Positions 25,756 through 35,769 of a stretch of DNA of 64,000 bases are shown here, piece after piece. Numbering within the stretch: position 1 is the stretch's first letter; each line of letters starts with the position of its first letter. The translations under genes were made by a program, and so were the position numbers. Source of the stretch: Cytomitobacter sp965233535 (lineage in GTDB: Bacteria; Pseudomonadota; Alphaproteobacteria; CAJXXZ01; 1604HC); assembly GCA_965233535.1 (NCBI GenBank), contig OZ247489.1, forward strand, positions 372,001 to 436,000. Reading direction: 5' to 3'. The notes beneath the pieces were generated by a model. That model worked only from the letters and a program-made list of their open reading frames with translations, ran no database searches and was not told the DNA's origin.

Positions 25756-26742
25756 ATGCTAACAACCAACCTTGATGATCTAAAAAGCAAAATAGAAGAA
25801 AAATTAAGCTTTGTTAAGGATCAAACTCAGCTTTTGGAAGTAAAGTCTTTTTTTGTTGGAAAAGACGGCCTTATTACTTCTTATGTAAAGCAACTTTCTA
25901 GTATGAGCAATGAAGAGAAAAAGAAATTTGGAAGCTTAATTAATGATATCAAGGTGGATTTTTTCAAATTATACAAAGATAAATTAGATCACTTTCAGTC
26001 AAATCAAAATAAATCAGATTGTGATTATACTGCTCCTATTAATTCTCAAATAGGGAAAATGCACCCTTTATCATTAGCAAAAGAGCAAGTTCATATCATC
26101 ATGCAAGAAATGGGATTTAATCATGAAGAAGGTCCATCTATTGAAAGTGAATATTACAATTTTGATGCTTTAAATATAGGAAAAGATCACCCTTCTAGGA
26201 ATGCTAAAGATACTTTTTTTGTTGAAAAGAAAGTGTTGCGAACTCATACTACTGCAGTGCAAATAAGAGCTTTAGAATCTGGAAAATATACAGATCCATT
26301 TAGGATATATTCTATTGGAGATGTTTATAGAAGAGATGATGATTCCACTCACTTGCCAATGTTTCATCAAATTGAAGGGTTTATAGTTGAAGATAGCGCT
26401 TCTGTTGCAACTCTTAAGGGTTTCTTGCTTAATTTTCTTAAAAAGTTTTTCCAAAGGGATGACATTGAAATTAGATTGAGACCAGGGTATTTCCCATTTA
26501 CTGAACCATCTGTAGAAGTAGATGTAAAGTTTGAAAATGGTAAATGGCTTGAAATACTTGGTGCTGGTATGATTAGAAAAAATATATTGAAGAAATATAA
26601 TTATAAAAAAGGGTTTGCATTTGGAATAGGTTTAGAGCGTATAACAATGATTAAATTTAGATTGAGCAATATGCATGATTTAGTGGAAAACAATTACCCA
26701 TGGTTATGTAATTATGGATCTACTATAGGAGATTTTAAATAG
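25756..26742 (+). CDS. pheS: Phenylalanyl-tRNA synthetase alpha subunit
   Basis: Catalytic subunit of the (alpha-beta)2 enzyme that charges tRNA-Phe. The N-terminal coiled-coil (residues 1-85) precedes the class II core: HPLSLAKEQVHIIMQEMGF (motif 1), IYSIGDVYRRDDDSTHLPMF (motif 2) and the glycine-rich motif 3 FAFGIGLERITMIKF. The length, 328 residues, is normal. The gap to pheT is one base. Confidence 0.95.
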   Translation: MLTTNLDDLKSKIEEKLSFVKDQTQLLEVKSFFVGKDGLITSYVKQLSSMSNEEKKKFGSLINDIKVDFFKLYKDKLDHFQSNQNKSDCDYTAPINSQIGKMHPLSLAKEQVHIIMQEMGFNHEEGPSIESEYYNFDALNIGKDHPSRNAKDTFFVEKKVLRTHTTAVQIRALESGKYTDPFRIYSIGDVYRRDDDSTHLPMFHQIEGFIVEDSASVATLKGFLLNFLKKFFQRDDIEIRLRPGYFPFTEPSVEVDVKFENGKWLEILGAGMIRKNILKKYNYKKGFAFGIGLERITMIKFRLSNMHDLVENNYPWLCNYGSTIGDFK

Positions 26743-26743
26743 C

Positions 26744-28840
26744 ATGAAATTTACAGTTGGTTGGCTTAAAGAGTATTATGATTTTGATGACATAAATTTG
26801 TCTGATAGATTAATTAGCAGAGGATTAGAAATAGATGAACAAACTTCTCCTATTAATTTAAATAAATTTAAGTTGGTAAAAATAACAAAAATAGATAAAC
26901 ACCCAAATGCTGATAAGTTAAATATTTGTTTAGTATCAACATATAATAACAAAACATATGAGATAGTGTGTGGAGCTGAAAATTTATATGTAGGTATGGT
27001 TGCATTATTAGCAACTGTTGGTGCAAAAATCCCTAAGACAAAATTAATTTTAGAAAAAGCTGTTATACGTGATGTAGAAAGTTGTGGAATGTTATGTTCT
27101 GCTGAAGAGATGTGTTTGGGTGAATCTGATGGAATTTTAGATTTACATGTAGATTTAGATTCAAAATTAGATGATTTATTCAATGATGGAGAAATTATTG
27201 ACATTGAAGTCACGGCAAACAGAAAAGATGTTTTAAATATTTTCGGGCTTTCTAGGGAAATATCTGCTGGATTTAGAAACAATCAAAATAGAGTTATTAA
27301 AAAATATGATTTTACTGAAAAACAATGTAATAATAAACAGAATTCAGGCATAATGTTTGCGAATGTATCTGGCTTTAAAACAACTTACACGCCCCTATTT
27401 ATGACAAATAGGCTTGCTTCAGTGGGCATTAAAGTTAGTGTAAATTTGCTTGATAATATTATAAATTATGTAAATCATGCATTCGGATATAATATATATA
27501 TATCAGATAAAACCGAAGAAGCTATATTAGTAAATGAAAAATTAGGTCATGAAAATAAAGTAGAAATTGAGTCAGATAAATATGGTTTTAACGTTTGTGT
27601 TAGTGCTCTGCATAACACAGTAACTTCAAAATATTCTGATGCTTCTAATTTGGAGTTAGCAATGAGTGATTTGTTATCTTTGTTAGAGTCATATGGATGT
27701 AAGGTTGAGTATTGTCATAAATATTTTACTAAGCAGAATAAGAAAGAAGTAACTCTTGAATTTGCAGAAGCAATAGATATATCTGGATATAACTATACAA
27801 GTGAGAAAATTAAGGAAGCTTTAGTTAATTTAGATTTTAAGGTAATTGAATTCAATGATAAATTAATAAAAGTAGAGGTTCCATCTTGGAGGGTAGATGA
27901 TATTCAAGATTCTTGTTGTTTAATTGAAGAAGTAATGAGATATCATGGCATAAACAATATTACTACTACGCCTTTAAACCCAAGAGAAGCTAACTTTACT
28001 TTCAGTAAGGATTTATATTATAAGAATTTTTGGATTCAAAAGGGTTTATATGAAGTTTTCAACAATTCATTTATGGATAGTAAAGATGCACAAGATTTTT
28101 CTAATTGCATAAGTATTAATAACCCTATGACTTCTAAACAAGCATTTTTAAGAAATTCATTAATTCCAGGTCTGTTAAATTTAGCCAGTAAGTATTTAAG
28201 ATATAATTGGCAATGTGATGGTATATTTGAGATTGGAAATATATTTGAAAATGGAATGCAAAAATACAACTTAGGGTGTATATGGATAAATAAGCTTAAT
28301 GATTGGACAAAGGAGCAAAAAACCTTTTTTAGTTGCAAAAAAGATGTTGAGGATTTTTTGACATTAAATCAAATATCTTATGACTCTCAAATTAATATTA
28401 ATAATGGATGTGCATGGATGCTTGGTAAAGAGAAAATTTGTTCTTTGAATGAAATTGAACATCATATTGCAAAGAAGTTTAAAATCAAAGAAAAAGTATT
28501 TATATGTGAAATGAGTTTAAATATAAAGCAAAAGAGTGATAAAGTTAGCAAAATTATTTCTACGCATAATGTAATTCATAAAGATTTATCTTTTAAAGTT
28601 CCTGCTAATTTTGATTTAAGTAAAATCACAGAACATATCATCAGTAAGAAGTTTGATAAAACTATTACTGTGAAAGTTTTTGATATACATCCTGATTTAT
28701 CTTTAAGTAAAGAAAAATCAGTTGGAATTAGATTGATTTGGGAGCAACTTGATAAGACTCAAACTGCTGAAGAGTTAGATGATAAGTGTAAAGAACTAAT
28801 TCATATTGTTGAAGAGATTGGATGTAAATATGCAAGATAA
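26744..28840 (+). CDS. pheT: Phenylalanyl-tRNA synthetase beta subunit, shortened
   Basis: Non-catalytic subunit that binds tRNA-Phe and, in most bacteria, clears mischarged tyrosine. Domains in order: tRNA-binding OB-fold (about 40-150, KIDKHPNADKLNICLV), B3/B4 region (about 205-330), B5 (about 340-410, DFKVIEFNDKLIKVEVPSWR), the class II-like core and the FDX-ACB domain at the end (HKDLSFKVPANFDLSKI). At 698 residues it is about 100 short, mostly in B3/B4, where the conserved glycine-rich and R/E editing motifs are not recognisable. Charging is probably intact; editing is doubtful. Confidence 0.92.
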   Translation: MKFTVGWLKEYYDFDDINLSDRLISRGLEIDEQTSPINLNKFKLVKITKIDKHPNADKLNICLVSTYNNKTYEIVCGAENLYVGMVALLATVGAKIPKTKLILEKAVIRDVESCGMLCSAEEMCLGESDGILDLHVDLDSKLDDLFNDGEIIDIEVTANRKDVLNIFGLSREISAGFRNNQNRVIKKYDFTEKQCNNKQNSGIMFANVSGFKTTYTPLFMTNRLASVGIKVSVNLLDNIINYVNHAFGYNIYISDKTEEAILVNEKLGHENKVEIESDKYGFNVCVSALHNTVTSKYSDASNLELAMSDLLSLLESYGCKVEYCHKYFTKQNKKEVTLEFAEAIDISGYNYTSEKIKEALVNLDFKVIEFNDKLIKVEVPSWRVDDIQDSCCLIEEVMRYHGINNITTTPLNPREANFTFSKDLYYKNFWIQKGLYEVFNNSFMDSKDAQDFSNCISINNPMTSKQAFLRNSLIPGLLNLASKYLRYNWQCDGIFEIGNIFENGMQKYNLGCIWINKLNDWTKEQKTFFSCKKDVEDFLTLNQISYDSQININNGCAWMLGKEKICSLNEIEHHIAKKFKIKEKVFICEMSLNIKQKSDKVSKIISTHNVIHKDLSFKVPANFDLSKITEHIISKKFDKTITVKVFDIHPDLSLSKEKSVGIRLIWEQLDKTQTAEELDDKCKELIHIVEEIGCKYAR

Positions 28841-30647
28841 AAAAATAAGGAATTTCGCTATAATTGCGCATATTGATCATGGAAAATCAACATTATCTGA
28901 TAGATTGATAGAAATTTGTGGTGGTGTTGAATTAAGAGATTTAAAAAAACAAATGTTAGACTCTCTGGATGTAGAAAAAGAGAGAGGAATTACTGTTAAA
29001 GCTCAAGCTGTATCATTAAAGTATAAATTAAATGATGAAGAGGAATATACTTTAAATTTAATTGATACACCTGGGCATGTAGATTTCAGTTATGAAGTAA
29101 AGAGATCTTTAAAAGCATGTGAAGGAGCTATTGTATTAGTTGATGCTAGCCAGGGTGTTCAAGCGCAAACTATAGCTAATGTATATAAAGCAGTAGAAGA
29201 AAATTTAATTTTAATTCCTGTATTAAACAAAGTAGATTTACCTTCATCAAATGTAGAAGGTGCAACTGAGCAAGTAGAAAATATTTTGGGAATAACAGAT
29301 ATTCCACAGCAAATTTCTGCAAAAACAGGAGTTGGTATAACTGAAGTAATTAAAACAATAATCAAACAAGTCCCCTCTCCTTCTGGATCTTCAGATGCAG
29401 AATTTAAAGCTTTGCTTGTTGATGGTTGGTATGATCAATTTCTTGGAGTTGTATTATTACTTAAAGTGATAGATGGTGAATTGAAACCTAATATGAGCAT
29501 TAGAATGATGCATACAAATGCTGTATATAATGTTGATACAACTGGTATTTTTACACCAAAAAAGAAGATTTTACCTGTATTAAAAGCTGGTATGGTTGGT
29601 TTTGTAGTAGCAAATATCAGAAATTTATCAGATGTCATGCTAGGTGACACTGTAGTTTTAAGTGAAAGTTCTATAAAAGAGCCATTAGAAGGTTTTCAAC
29701 CTGTAAAACCTGTTGTATTTTGCTGTGTATATCCAATTGATTCTTCAGATTATAACTTGCTTAAGTCTTCTTTAGAAAAATTAAAGTTACATGATGGAAG
29801 TTTAGTAATTGACAATATAAATATGCCAGGTTTAGGGGCTGGTTTTAGATGTGGATTCTTAGGTTTATTGCATCTTGAGGTAATACAGCAAAGACTTGAT
29901 AATGAATTTGATTTAAATGTAATTATGACAGCACCTTCTGTAAAATACAGAATTACAAAAGTTGATGGAACTATATTATTTATCAATCACCCTTCTGAGA
30001 TGCCTGAAAAACCTCAAATTGAATCAGTAGAAGAGCCTTGGGTTAAAGTTAGTATTATTATAAATGAAGAGTATACAGGTTCTACAATTACTTTATGTGA
30101 AGAAAAACGAGGAAAACAAGTTAATATAGAATATCTTGAGGGGCTAAATGAGAGCTCCAAAAGGTGTATATTGCATTATAGATTTCCACTGGCGGATATT
30201 ATATTTGATTTTCATGACAGATTAAAATCTGTTACACAAGGATATGGAAGTTTCGAATATGAAGAAGATAGATATGAAAAATCTGATATTGTCCCTGTAA
30301 ATATTTTAGTAGATGGGATACAAGTAGATGCTTTAGCAACTATGGTTTTCAAAGGAAATGCAGATACATATGGTAGATGGGTTTGTAAGTCATTGAAAGA
30401 AGAAATTCCAAGACACTTATTTCCGATTGCTATACAGGCTGCAATTTCTGCTAAAATCATTGCTAGAGAAACTATTTCTGCTTTACGTAAAGATGTAACT
30501 GCAAAATGTTATGGTGGTGATGTAAGTAGAAAAAGAAAACTTTTGGAAAAGCAAAAGAAGGGTAAAAAGAAAATGAAAGAACTAATGGCTGGAAAAGTTG
30601 CTGTTCCTCAAAAAGCAATTTTGAAAGTACTTCGTAGATCTACATGA
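28830..30647 (+). CDS. lepA: Elongation factor 4 (LepA)
   Basis: Ribosome-associated translational GTPase related to EF-G. The G motifs are AHIDHGKSTLSDR, the ERGITVKAQ switch, DTPGHVDFSYEV and NKVDLP; the C-terminal domain ends in a lysine-rich part (KKGKKKMKELMAGKV). The ATG at 28830 gives 605 residues beginning MQDKKIRNFAIIAHI, close to the family length, and overlaps pheT by 11 bases; an upstream TTG frame start looks less likely. Confidence 0.95.
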   Translation: MQDKKIRNFAIIAHIDHGKSTLSDRLIEICGGVELRDLKKQMLDSLDVEKERGITVKAQAVSLKYKLNDEEEYTLNLIDTPGHVDFSYEVKRSLKACEGAIVLVDASQGVQAQTIANVYKAVEENLILIPVLNKVDLPSSNVEGATEQVENILGITDIPQQISAKTGVGITEVIKTIIKQVPSPSGSSDAEFKALLVDGWYDQFLGVVLLLKVIDGELKPNMSIRMMHTNAVYNVDTTGIFTPKKKILPVLKAGMVGFVVANIRNLSDVMLGDTVVLSESSIKEPLEGFQPVKPVVFCCVYPIDSSDYNLLKSSLEKLKLHDGSLVIDNINMPGLGAGFRCGFLGLLHLEVIQQRLDNEFDLNVIMTAPSVKYRITKVDGTILFINHPSEMPEKPQIESVEEPWVKVSIIINEEYTGSTITLCEEKRGKQVNIEYLEGLNESSKRCILHYRFPLADIIFDFHDRLKSVTQGYGSFEYEEDRYEKSDIVPVNILVDGIQVDALATMVFKGNADTYGRWVCKSLKEEIPRHLFPIAIQAAISAKIIARETISALRKDVTAKCYGGDVSRKRKLLEKQKKGKKKMKELMAGKVAVPQKAILKVLRRST

Positions 30648-32482
30648 AGTTGCATTGGAAATTACTTTTAAATACATTAGGTATTACATTAGTTTTTCTT
30701 TTTATTATTAACATAACATTGCCTAATGTAAATAATATTTTTCAACACAAATTTGATCCATATATTCTTTTTAAGGATGAAAAGGGAAATTTGATTGCTA
30801 CATATGGTGATATAAAATATCCTGATATAGAAATTGAAGATATCCCTATAGATTTAATTAATGCGTTAGTTTCTCTTGAAGATAAAAGATTTTGGGTTCA
30901 CTTTGGAATAGATATTTTTGGAATATTTCGTGCTTTAGCTAAAAATTTACAATCAAAAAAAATAGTAGAAGGTGGAAGCACGATAACACAACAATTAGCA
31001 AAAAATTTATTACAACTACAAGCTGGGAAAATTCCATCAAGATCATATGTTAGAAAAATACGAGAAGCTTTACTAGCATTAAAGATAGAGCATAGATTTT
31101 CGAAAAAAGAAATTTTAGGTTTTTACTTAAATAGAGTTTATTTTGGTAGCCGTACATATGGAGTTAATGCAGCATGTTGGAAATATTTTGGTAAAGATTT
31201 GCGAAATATAACCCTTTATGAGTCTGCGACTTTAGTAAGTTTGCTTAAAGCTCCATCTAGATATTCTTATAATGAAGAGAAGTTATCAGAAAGATTAAAT
31301 TATGTTTTAGGTAATATGGTAGAGCAAAATTATATTACAGAATCACAAAAGCAAATTACATTATTAAATAAATCTAAATTAATACATCACGTTTACTACC
31401 AATCAATATATTATTTAACTGATTGGATTGTATATCATCAAATTCCAAGCTGGATTTCAGATATGAAAAAAAACTTGGAAATTACAATTACAATAGATTT
31501 AGAAATGCAAAAAAATGCGAATAATATTATAAAAGGAATGCACAGTAAGTATAGTAAAAATTGGAATTTTGAACATTTATCATTAGTTGCCTCTGATTAT
31601 AAAGGAAATATAAAAGCTATGATTGGAGGGAGTAAATATTCTAGTGGAGGATTTAATAGAGCTACACAAGCATTAAGGCAAACAGGATCTGTTTTTAAAT
31701 TTTTTGTATATTTAGCTGCTTTAAAGCATGGAATCACACCTCAAACTTTAGTGGATGACTCTTGTCCTAATATAAATGGTTGGGCTCCTAGCAATTATTA
31801 TCATAAGGAATGTGGATTTTTACCTATGCAAGATGGTTTGATAAAATCTATCAATGGCATAACAGTTAGGTTAGCACATCACGTTGGAATAGATAATCTG
31901 ATAAACTGTGCATATGATTTTGGTTTGACAGAAACTATTCCTCATGATTTATCTATTTCACTTGGAACTTCTAATGCAAGTTTAATTGAATTAATACAAG
32001 CTTTTAGTATTATTCCAAATCAAGGAAAAAAAATAAAATTAAGGAGTATATCAAAAATTATTGATAATGATACTGGTGAGGTATTATTAAATGTGATTGA
32101 TGATGAAGGCGAAGAAGTAATTGATAAAGGAATTGCAAAACAAATGGGATGCATGATGCAAAAAGTTATTTCTCCAAAGGGAACAGGAAGACGTATTAAA
32201 CTTCCCTACCCTGCAGCTGGTAAAAGTGGATCATCTCAAGAATATAGAGATTTTTGGTTTGTTGGGTTCACTCCTAACCTTATTATAGGAACTTGGTGTG
32301 GAAATGATGATTACTTAAAATCAATGAAGCCTCAAGGTGGCCCAAACCCCACTCTGATGGCTTGGAATGATTTTGCCTTAACAATAAAACCTACTGATAA
32401 AGAAGTAAATATCTGGAATGATTTTTTTGTATCAGAAAAATATAAAGTTGATTTTTTAGAAAACATTGAAATAACAGATTAA
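30644..32482 (+). CDS. Class A penicillin-binding protein (PBP1-type)
   Basis: Bifunctional peptidoglycan synthase in the inner membrane. After an N-terminal anchor (about residues 7-27) comes the GT51 glycosyltransferase domain, with EDKRFWVHFGID and GGSTITQQLAKNLLQ. The transpeptidase domain has the serine motif TGSVFKFF, the second motif SIN (KSINGITVR) and KSG in place of KTG (AAGKSGSS). At 612 residues it is shorter than MrcA and lacks its OB insertion. Overlap with lepA is four bases (ATGA). With PBP2, DapE and MreBCD in the window it supports a working cell wall. Confidence 0.92.
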   Translation: MKLHWKLLLNTLGITLVFLFIINITLPNVNNIFQHKFDPYILFKDEKGNLIATYGDIKYPDIEIEDIPIDLINALVSLEDKRFWVHFGIDIFGIFRALAKNLQSKKIVEGGSTITQQLAKNLLQLQAGKIPSRSYVRKIREALLALKIEHRFSKKEILGFYLNRVYFGSRTYGVNAACWKYFGKDLRNITLYESATLVSLLKAPSRYSYNEEKLSERLNYVLGNMVEQNYITESQKQITLLNKSKLIHHVYYQSIYYLTDWIVYHQIPSWISDMKKNLEITITIDLEMQKNANNIIKGMHSKYSKNWNFEHLSLVASDYKGNIKAMIGGSKYSSGGFNRATQALRQTGSVFKFFVYLAALKHGITPQTLVDDSCPNINGWAPSNYYHKECGFLPMQDGLIKSINGITVRLAHHVGIDNLINCAYDFGLTETIPHDLSISLGTSNASLIELIQAFSIIPNQGKKIKLRSISKIIDNDTGEVLLNVIDDEGEEVIDKGIAKQMGCMMQKVISPKGTGRRIKLPYPAAGKSGSSQEYRDFWFVGFTPNLIIGTWCGNDDYLKSMKPQGGPNPTLMAWNDFALTIKPTDKEVNIWNDFFVSEKYKVDFLENIEITD

Positions 32483-32991
32483 TTACTTTTGATAAATTTT
32501 TTTACTTTATTTCTTCATTTAGAATGATATTAACTATTATGAATATTTCTTATACTAAGTTTCTTCAATTCAAGTGATATTCAATTTATTCAAAGATTTT
32601 TTTTTTCTTCTTTAAATATTTATACTTAATTTGAGAGTCATAAATATTTGCTTTATAAACTCAAAACAATAAAGTAATAATTGTTCAGTTTCAATCTTTA
32701 TCATATTTATATGTATAAGAATAATCTTAATCAAGTAAAATTGGTTTTTTAAATTATTTATTTTAATCGTATTATAATCGTATTATAAGTAATATTTTAA
32801 ACTATCAAATATGGATTAATTTTCTTAAAATAACTCCAATCAACTTTAGAATCCATATACATTTTCAAAATATTTTGATTCTTTATTTGTGGCTTTATGA
32901 GTGTTGATAAAATAAACATTATAAACAATACGTACATATGAATATTTTAGCATTAACGACTTAATATTATATTAAGTGATTTTTTCATTTA
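32483..32991. other. 509-base AT-rich intergenic region
   Basis: This is the longest stretch without a gene in the window, between the converging class A PBP and EamA transporter genes. It is very AT-rich and has stops in all frames. Two copies of the 11-base unit TAATCGTATTA lie at 32764-32785. At 32959-32977, ACTTAAT and ATTAAGT form a seven-pair stem followed by GATTTTTT on the plus strand, a weak terminator-like element. No RNA gene was recognised. It may be a decayed gene. Confidence 0.5.
32764..32785. repeat. Two tandem copies of an 11-base unit
   Basis: TAATCGTATTA occurs twice head to tail with three bases of a third copy. It is short and AT-rich; replication slippage is the simplest origin. 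Confidence 0.5.
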
Positions 32992-33873
32992 TTAGCTTTG
33001 TGTAGGACTTTTTTTTAATTCATATTTCAAGCTATATATTAAAGAAATTATTAATAATATCATTCCAATTATTAACGACTGAGTATTAAAACTATCACCT
33101 AATTTCAAACTAAAAAACAAAGATAGTGGGAATGAAATAAAACGTAAAGGTTGCAATGCAGAAACGTTTGTAAGTTCATATGCTTTTAAAATAAAGAAAA
33201 CAAGCAAATTACCTAAAAGTCCTTGAAGTATATATAAGAAAAATTGCAAAATTGTCATTTGAACCCAAAAATATATTGCAAATGGCAAACTTAAAATAGC
33301 TACACCTAATGAAGAAAGAAATAATAAAGAAACAATTTTTTCATCACTATTTAGTAAATGTTTATTGATAACATCAGAAGTTGCAAATAATATTGCAGCA
33401 ACTGTTAAAGCTAATACTACATAAATATGACTAAAGTTTATATATTGGAAAGAAACAATTGTAATTCCTAAGATACCTAAAATTGTAGAAAAAAGCCTAC
33501 CTTTTAAAGATTCTCCTAATGTTATTTTAGCTATTATTAATATAAATAATGGTATAGAAAATTCCATAAAAGTTGAAAAAATTAATGTTCCATGTTTTAC
33601 ACCATATGTCCATAAAAGCATTGGTATAAAAAGTAAAAATGCACGTAAAATATGCTTATTTAAATGTTTTTTATTATAATTATTTTTACAAAAAATAAAA
33701 AATGGTAACAAAATAAAAGCACTTGCTGCAAATCTTAAAAATGAAGCTTGAAATATTCCAACATTATCATTTTGACTAACTGTAAGGTACCGTAAAATAA
33801 AATCATTAAAAAATCCACATAAAATAGATAGTACAAACCAAAGAGAGGCTTTAAGATATTGTTTATTAAGCAT
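32992..33873 (-). CDS. EamA/DMT-family membrane transporter
   Basis: A 293-residue protein with about ten membrane segments and the internal duplication typical of EamA domains (first half to about residue 145). ETHER-like family marks include the GES motif (AKITLGESLKGR) after segment four and LQPLRFISFPLS in the second half. Relatives in intracellular alphaproteobacteria move metabolites such as S-adenosylmethionine; the substrate here cannot be read from sequence. It overlaps the end of the upstream exported-protein gene by eight bases. Confidence 0.8.
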   Translation of the reverse strand: MLNKQYLKASLWFVLSILCGFFNDFILRYLTVSQNDNVGIFQASFLRFAASAFILLPFFIFCKNNYNKKHLNKHILRAFLLFIPMLLWTYGVKHGTLIFSTFMEFSIPLFILIIAKITLGESLKGRLFSTILGILGITIVSFQYINFSHIYVVLALTVAAILFATSDVINKHLLNSDEKIVSLLFLSSLGVAILSLPFAIYFWVQMTILQFFLYILQGLLGNLLVFFILKAYELTNVSALQPLRFISFPLSLFFSLKLGDSFNTQSLIIGMILLIISLIYSLKYELKKSPTQS

Positions 33874-34312
33874 TATTATCCTTTTTTATCATAAACTTAT
33901 GTCCATGCAATTGGTAAAATTTAGGATCTTCAGAAACATTAATAGCTGCTAAACATAAATTACACTTATGATTTGTATCCTTATTTTGCTCTACTAAAGC
34001 CTCACAGCTAATTTTATTTATACTATATAAATAAGTCATTAGTATTTCTTGTAAGTATGATTTATAAGCATCTTGGCAATATTGAACAACCATTTTAGTT
34101 GGGATACCCTTAACATATTTAATATACCAATCTCCATTATCAAAAGAGGTTTTTAATTTCTTAACATTATCCTTTTCGATTTCAATTGTAACATTATTTT
34201 CTTTGGGTTGTTTTAAACATGATGCATTAAAGTATTGAAAAAAAACAAGTAAAAGTAAAAAATTCATCCCAAGAACTTTAACATATTTATTCTTTGTTTG
34301 CAATTTTTTCAT
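33866..34312 (-). CDS. Predicted exported protein with clustered cysteines
   Basis: A 148-residue protein, not recognised. A basic start (MKKLQTKNKYVKV) and a hydrophobic stretch (MNFLLLLVFFQYF) ending NASC look like a signal peptide, possibly with a poor lipobox. The mature part has cysteines in VVQYCQDAY, ISCEAL and a CNLC pair, which would suit disulfides or metal binding in the periplasm. It starts inside the end of tlc (26-base overlap) and runs into the EamA gene, so it belongs to the same transcript. I use the ATG at 34312; an ATG at 34267 is an alternative. Confidence 0.55.
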   Translation of the reverse strand: MKKLQTKNKYVKVLGMNFLLLLVFFQYFNASCLKQPKENNVTIEIEKDNVKKLKTSFDNGDWYIKYVKGIPTKMVVQYCQDAYKSYLQEILMTYLYSINKISCEALVEQNKDTNHKCNLCLAAINVSEDPKFYQLHGHKFMIKKDNNA

Positions 34313-35699
34313 ATTCAACAGATAAACTATTAATAGAAATAATCCATATAAGCATACAGAATATTACAATATAACCTAAGTAATATGATATAGAGATTTG
34401 CGTACTTGACGGCATGATAGTTAATAATAAAGCTTGTATATAGCCACTAGTTGCTTTAGAAAACTTGCTTCCAAAAACATCAATCATAGCTTTTCCTTTT
34501 ACTTTTAAGTCATGCTTAAGAGGTATATAAGCAATCTCTTTTACTGGGTCAAAAATTCCATATTTTAAAAATCTATTACAAATATAATAAACTGCTCCAG
34601 CCAATGATAACACTTGCAAACTAAACAAATCATAAGATCTAGTGTATTTAGCGTATAGTGATATTATATAAAAAACACTTGCAAGTACAGTTAAAGTAAT
34701 TGGAACTATCATTGCAATAGTTTTCCAGGATGCTCTTTTCATTAATTGCTGTGGCATATAAAACAATAAAATAGAAAGGCTTCCTGAAATCATATAAATA
34801 ATTCCCATATAACGTGCATATAAAGATTCATTTGTTACAGAAGCACGAAAAGCTGCTTTCCATGTGACTTCTATTAAATTGCTACTCATATGATAGCAAA
34901 AAACAAGCATCATCATGTTTCGCAAATATTTAGAATTAACAAAAACACCTAATAAATCTTGAAATTTGAATTTGTTTTTTTCAGATTTTTGTAATAAAAC
35001 ATCAGAATTTAGTGCAACACTGTTAAATATAGCTCTATAAATACATAAAATACATAATGTGATAATTGATATAATCATGCTAATTGCAGATATTTTAATT
35101 CCAAAGTTTGCATTAGAATGAAAAGAATATGATATTAATCCACCACCTGAAATCATTCCAATATTTCCTAACACTCCAAAATAAACGTAATTCTTTTTAG
35201 CTTCTTTGATATTATTAATACTATTTGCAAATTGCCAAAATATAAGGTTAAGAGTAACAGAAGACCATAATTCAGCAATAATATAAAATAATGAATAAGA
35301 CCATGACCCATATAAAGTCAAACCCCATTTCATAGATGGATATGCAATTTTTAAATTATTAATCATTGCTTGTGATGGATGAATCATATCTCTAAATGGA
35401 TAAATTACTAAAGAATATAAAGCAAAAAATAAAGCAAAAAACGATAATATATAATATATAACGCGAGATTGCTTAATAGATAAAGTGAGTTTTGTATAAA
35501 AATAAACAAATAAAATTGATATAGGCATCACTAAAAATGATTTAATAAAATGCACAACTTCTATACTAGAATTGCCAGAAACAATTAACGTATCTTTTAA
35601 AACTCTTAATATGGAATTATTAAAAAAAGTTAAAATAATGATCGTAAGAAGACATGTGAATTTCTTATCATTTGATAATAATTTAAAAAATGAAGGCAT
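34287..35699 (-). CDS. tlc: ATP/ADP translocase
   Basis: Nucleotide transporter of the NTT family that exchanges host ATP for ADP; known from Rickettsiales, Chlamydiae and related intracellular bacteria and plastids. The 470-residue protein is hydrophobic throughout with about 12 membrane segments. Family-typical stretches are LRVLKDTLIV near residue 33, the segment WGLTLYGSWSYSLFYIIAELW, FWQFANSINNIKEAKKNY and the late GIFDPVKEIAYIPL. Some relatives move other nucleotides or NAD, so ATP/ADP exchange is likely but not proven. It is the strongest sign of intracellular life in the window. Confidence 0.9.
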   Translation of the reverse strand: MPSFFKLLSNDKKFTCLLTIIILTFFNNSILRVLKDTLIVSGNSSIEVVHFIKSFLVMPISILFVYFYTKLTLSIKQSRVIYYILSFFALFFALYSLVIYPFRDMIHPSQAMINNLKIAYPSMKWGLTLYGSWSYSLFYIIAELWSSVTLNLIFWQFANSINNIKEAKKNYVYFGVLGNIGMISGGGLISYSFHSNANFGIKISAISMIISIITLCILCIYRAIFNSVALNSDVLLQKSEKNKFKFQDLLGVFVNSKYLRNMMMLVFCYHMSSNLIEVTWKAAFRASVTNESLYARYMGIIYMISGSLSILLFYMPQQLMKRASWKTIAMIVPITLTVLASVFYIISLYAKYTRSYDLFSLQVLSLAGAVYYICNRFLKYGIFDPVKEIAYIPLKHDLKVKGKAMIDVFGSKFSKATSGYIQALLLTIMPSSTQISISYYLGYIVIFCMLIWIISINSLSVEYEKIANKE

Positions 35700-35769
35700 T
35701 TATATCCATTGAAATTATACCTAAAATACTCATACCTGATTGTACTACGTTTGAAAAATATGTCTAGGA

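Noticed and set aside
26776..27282. 168-codon open frame antisense to pheT
   Set aside because: Shadow of pheT; low-complexity translation and no start signals.
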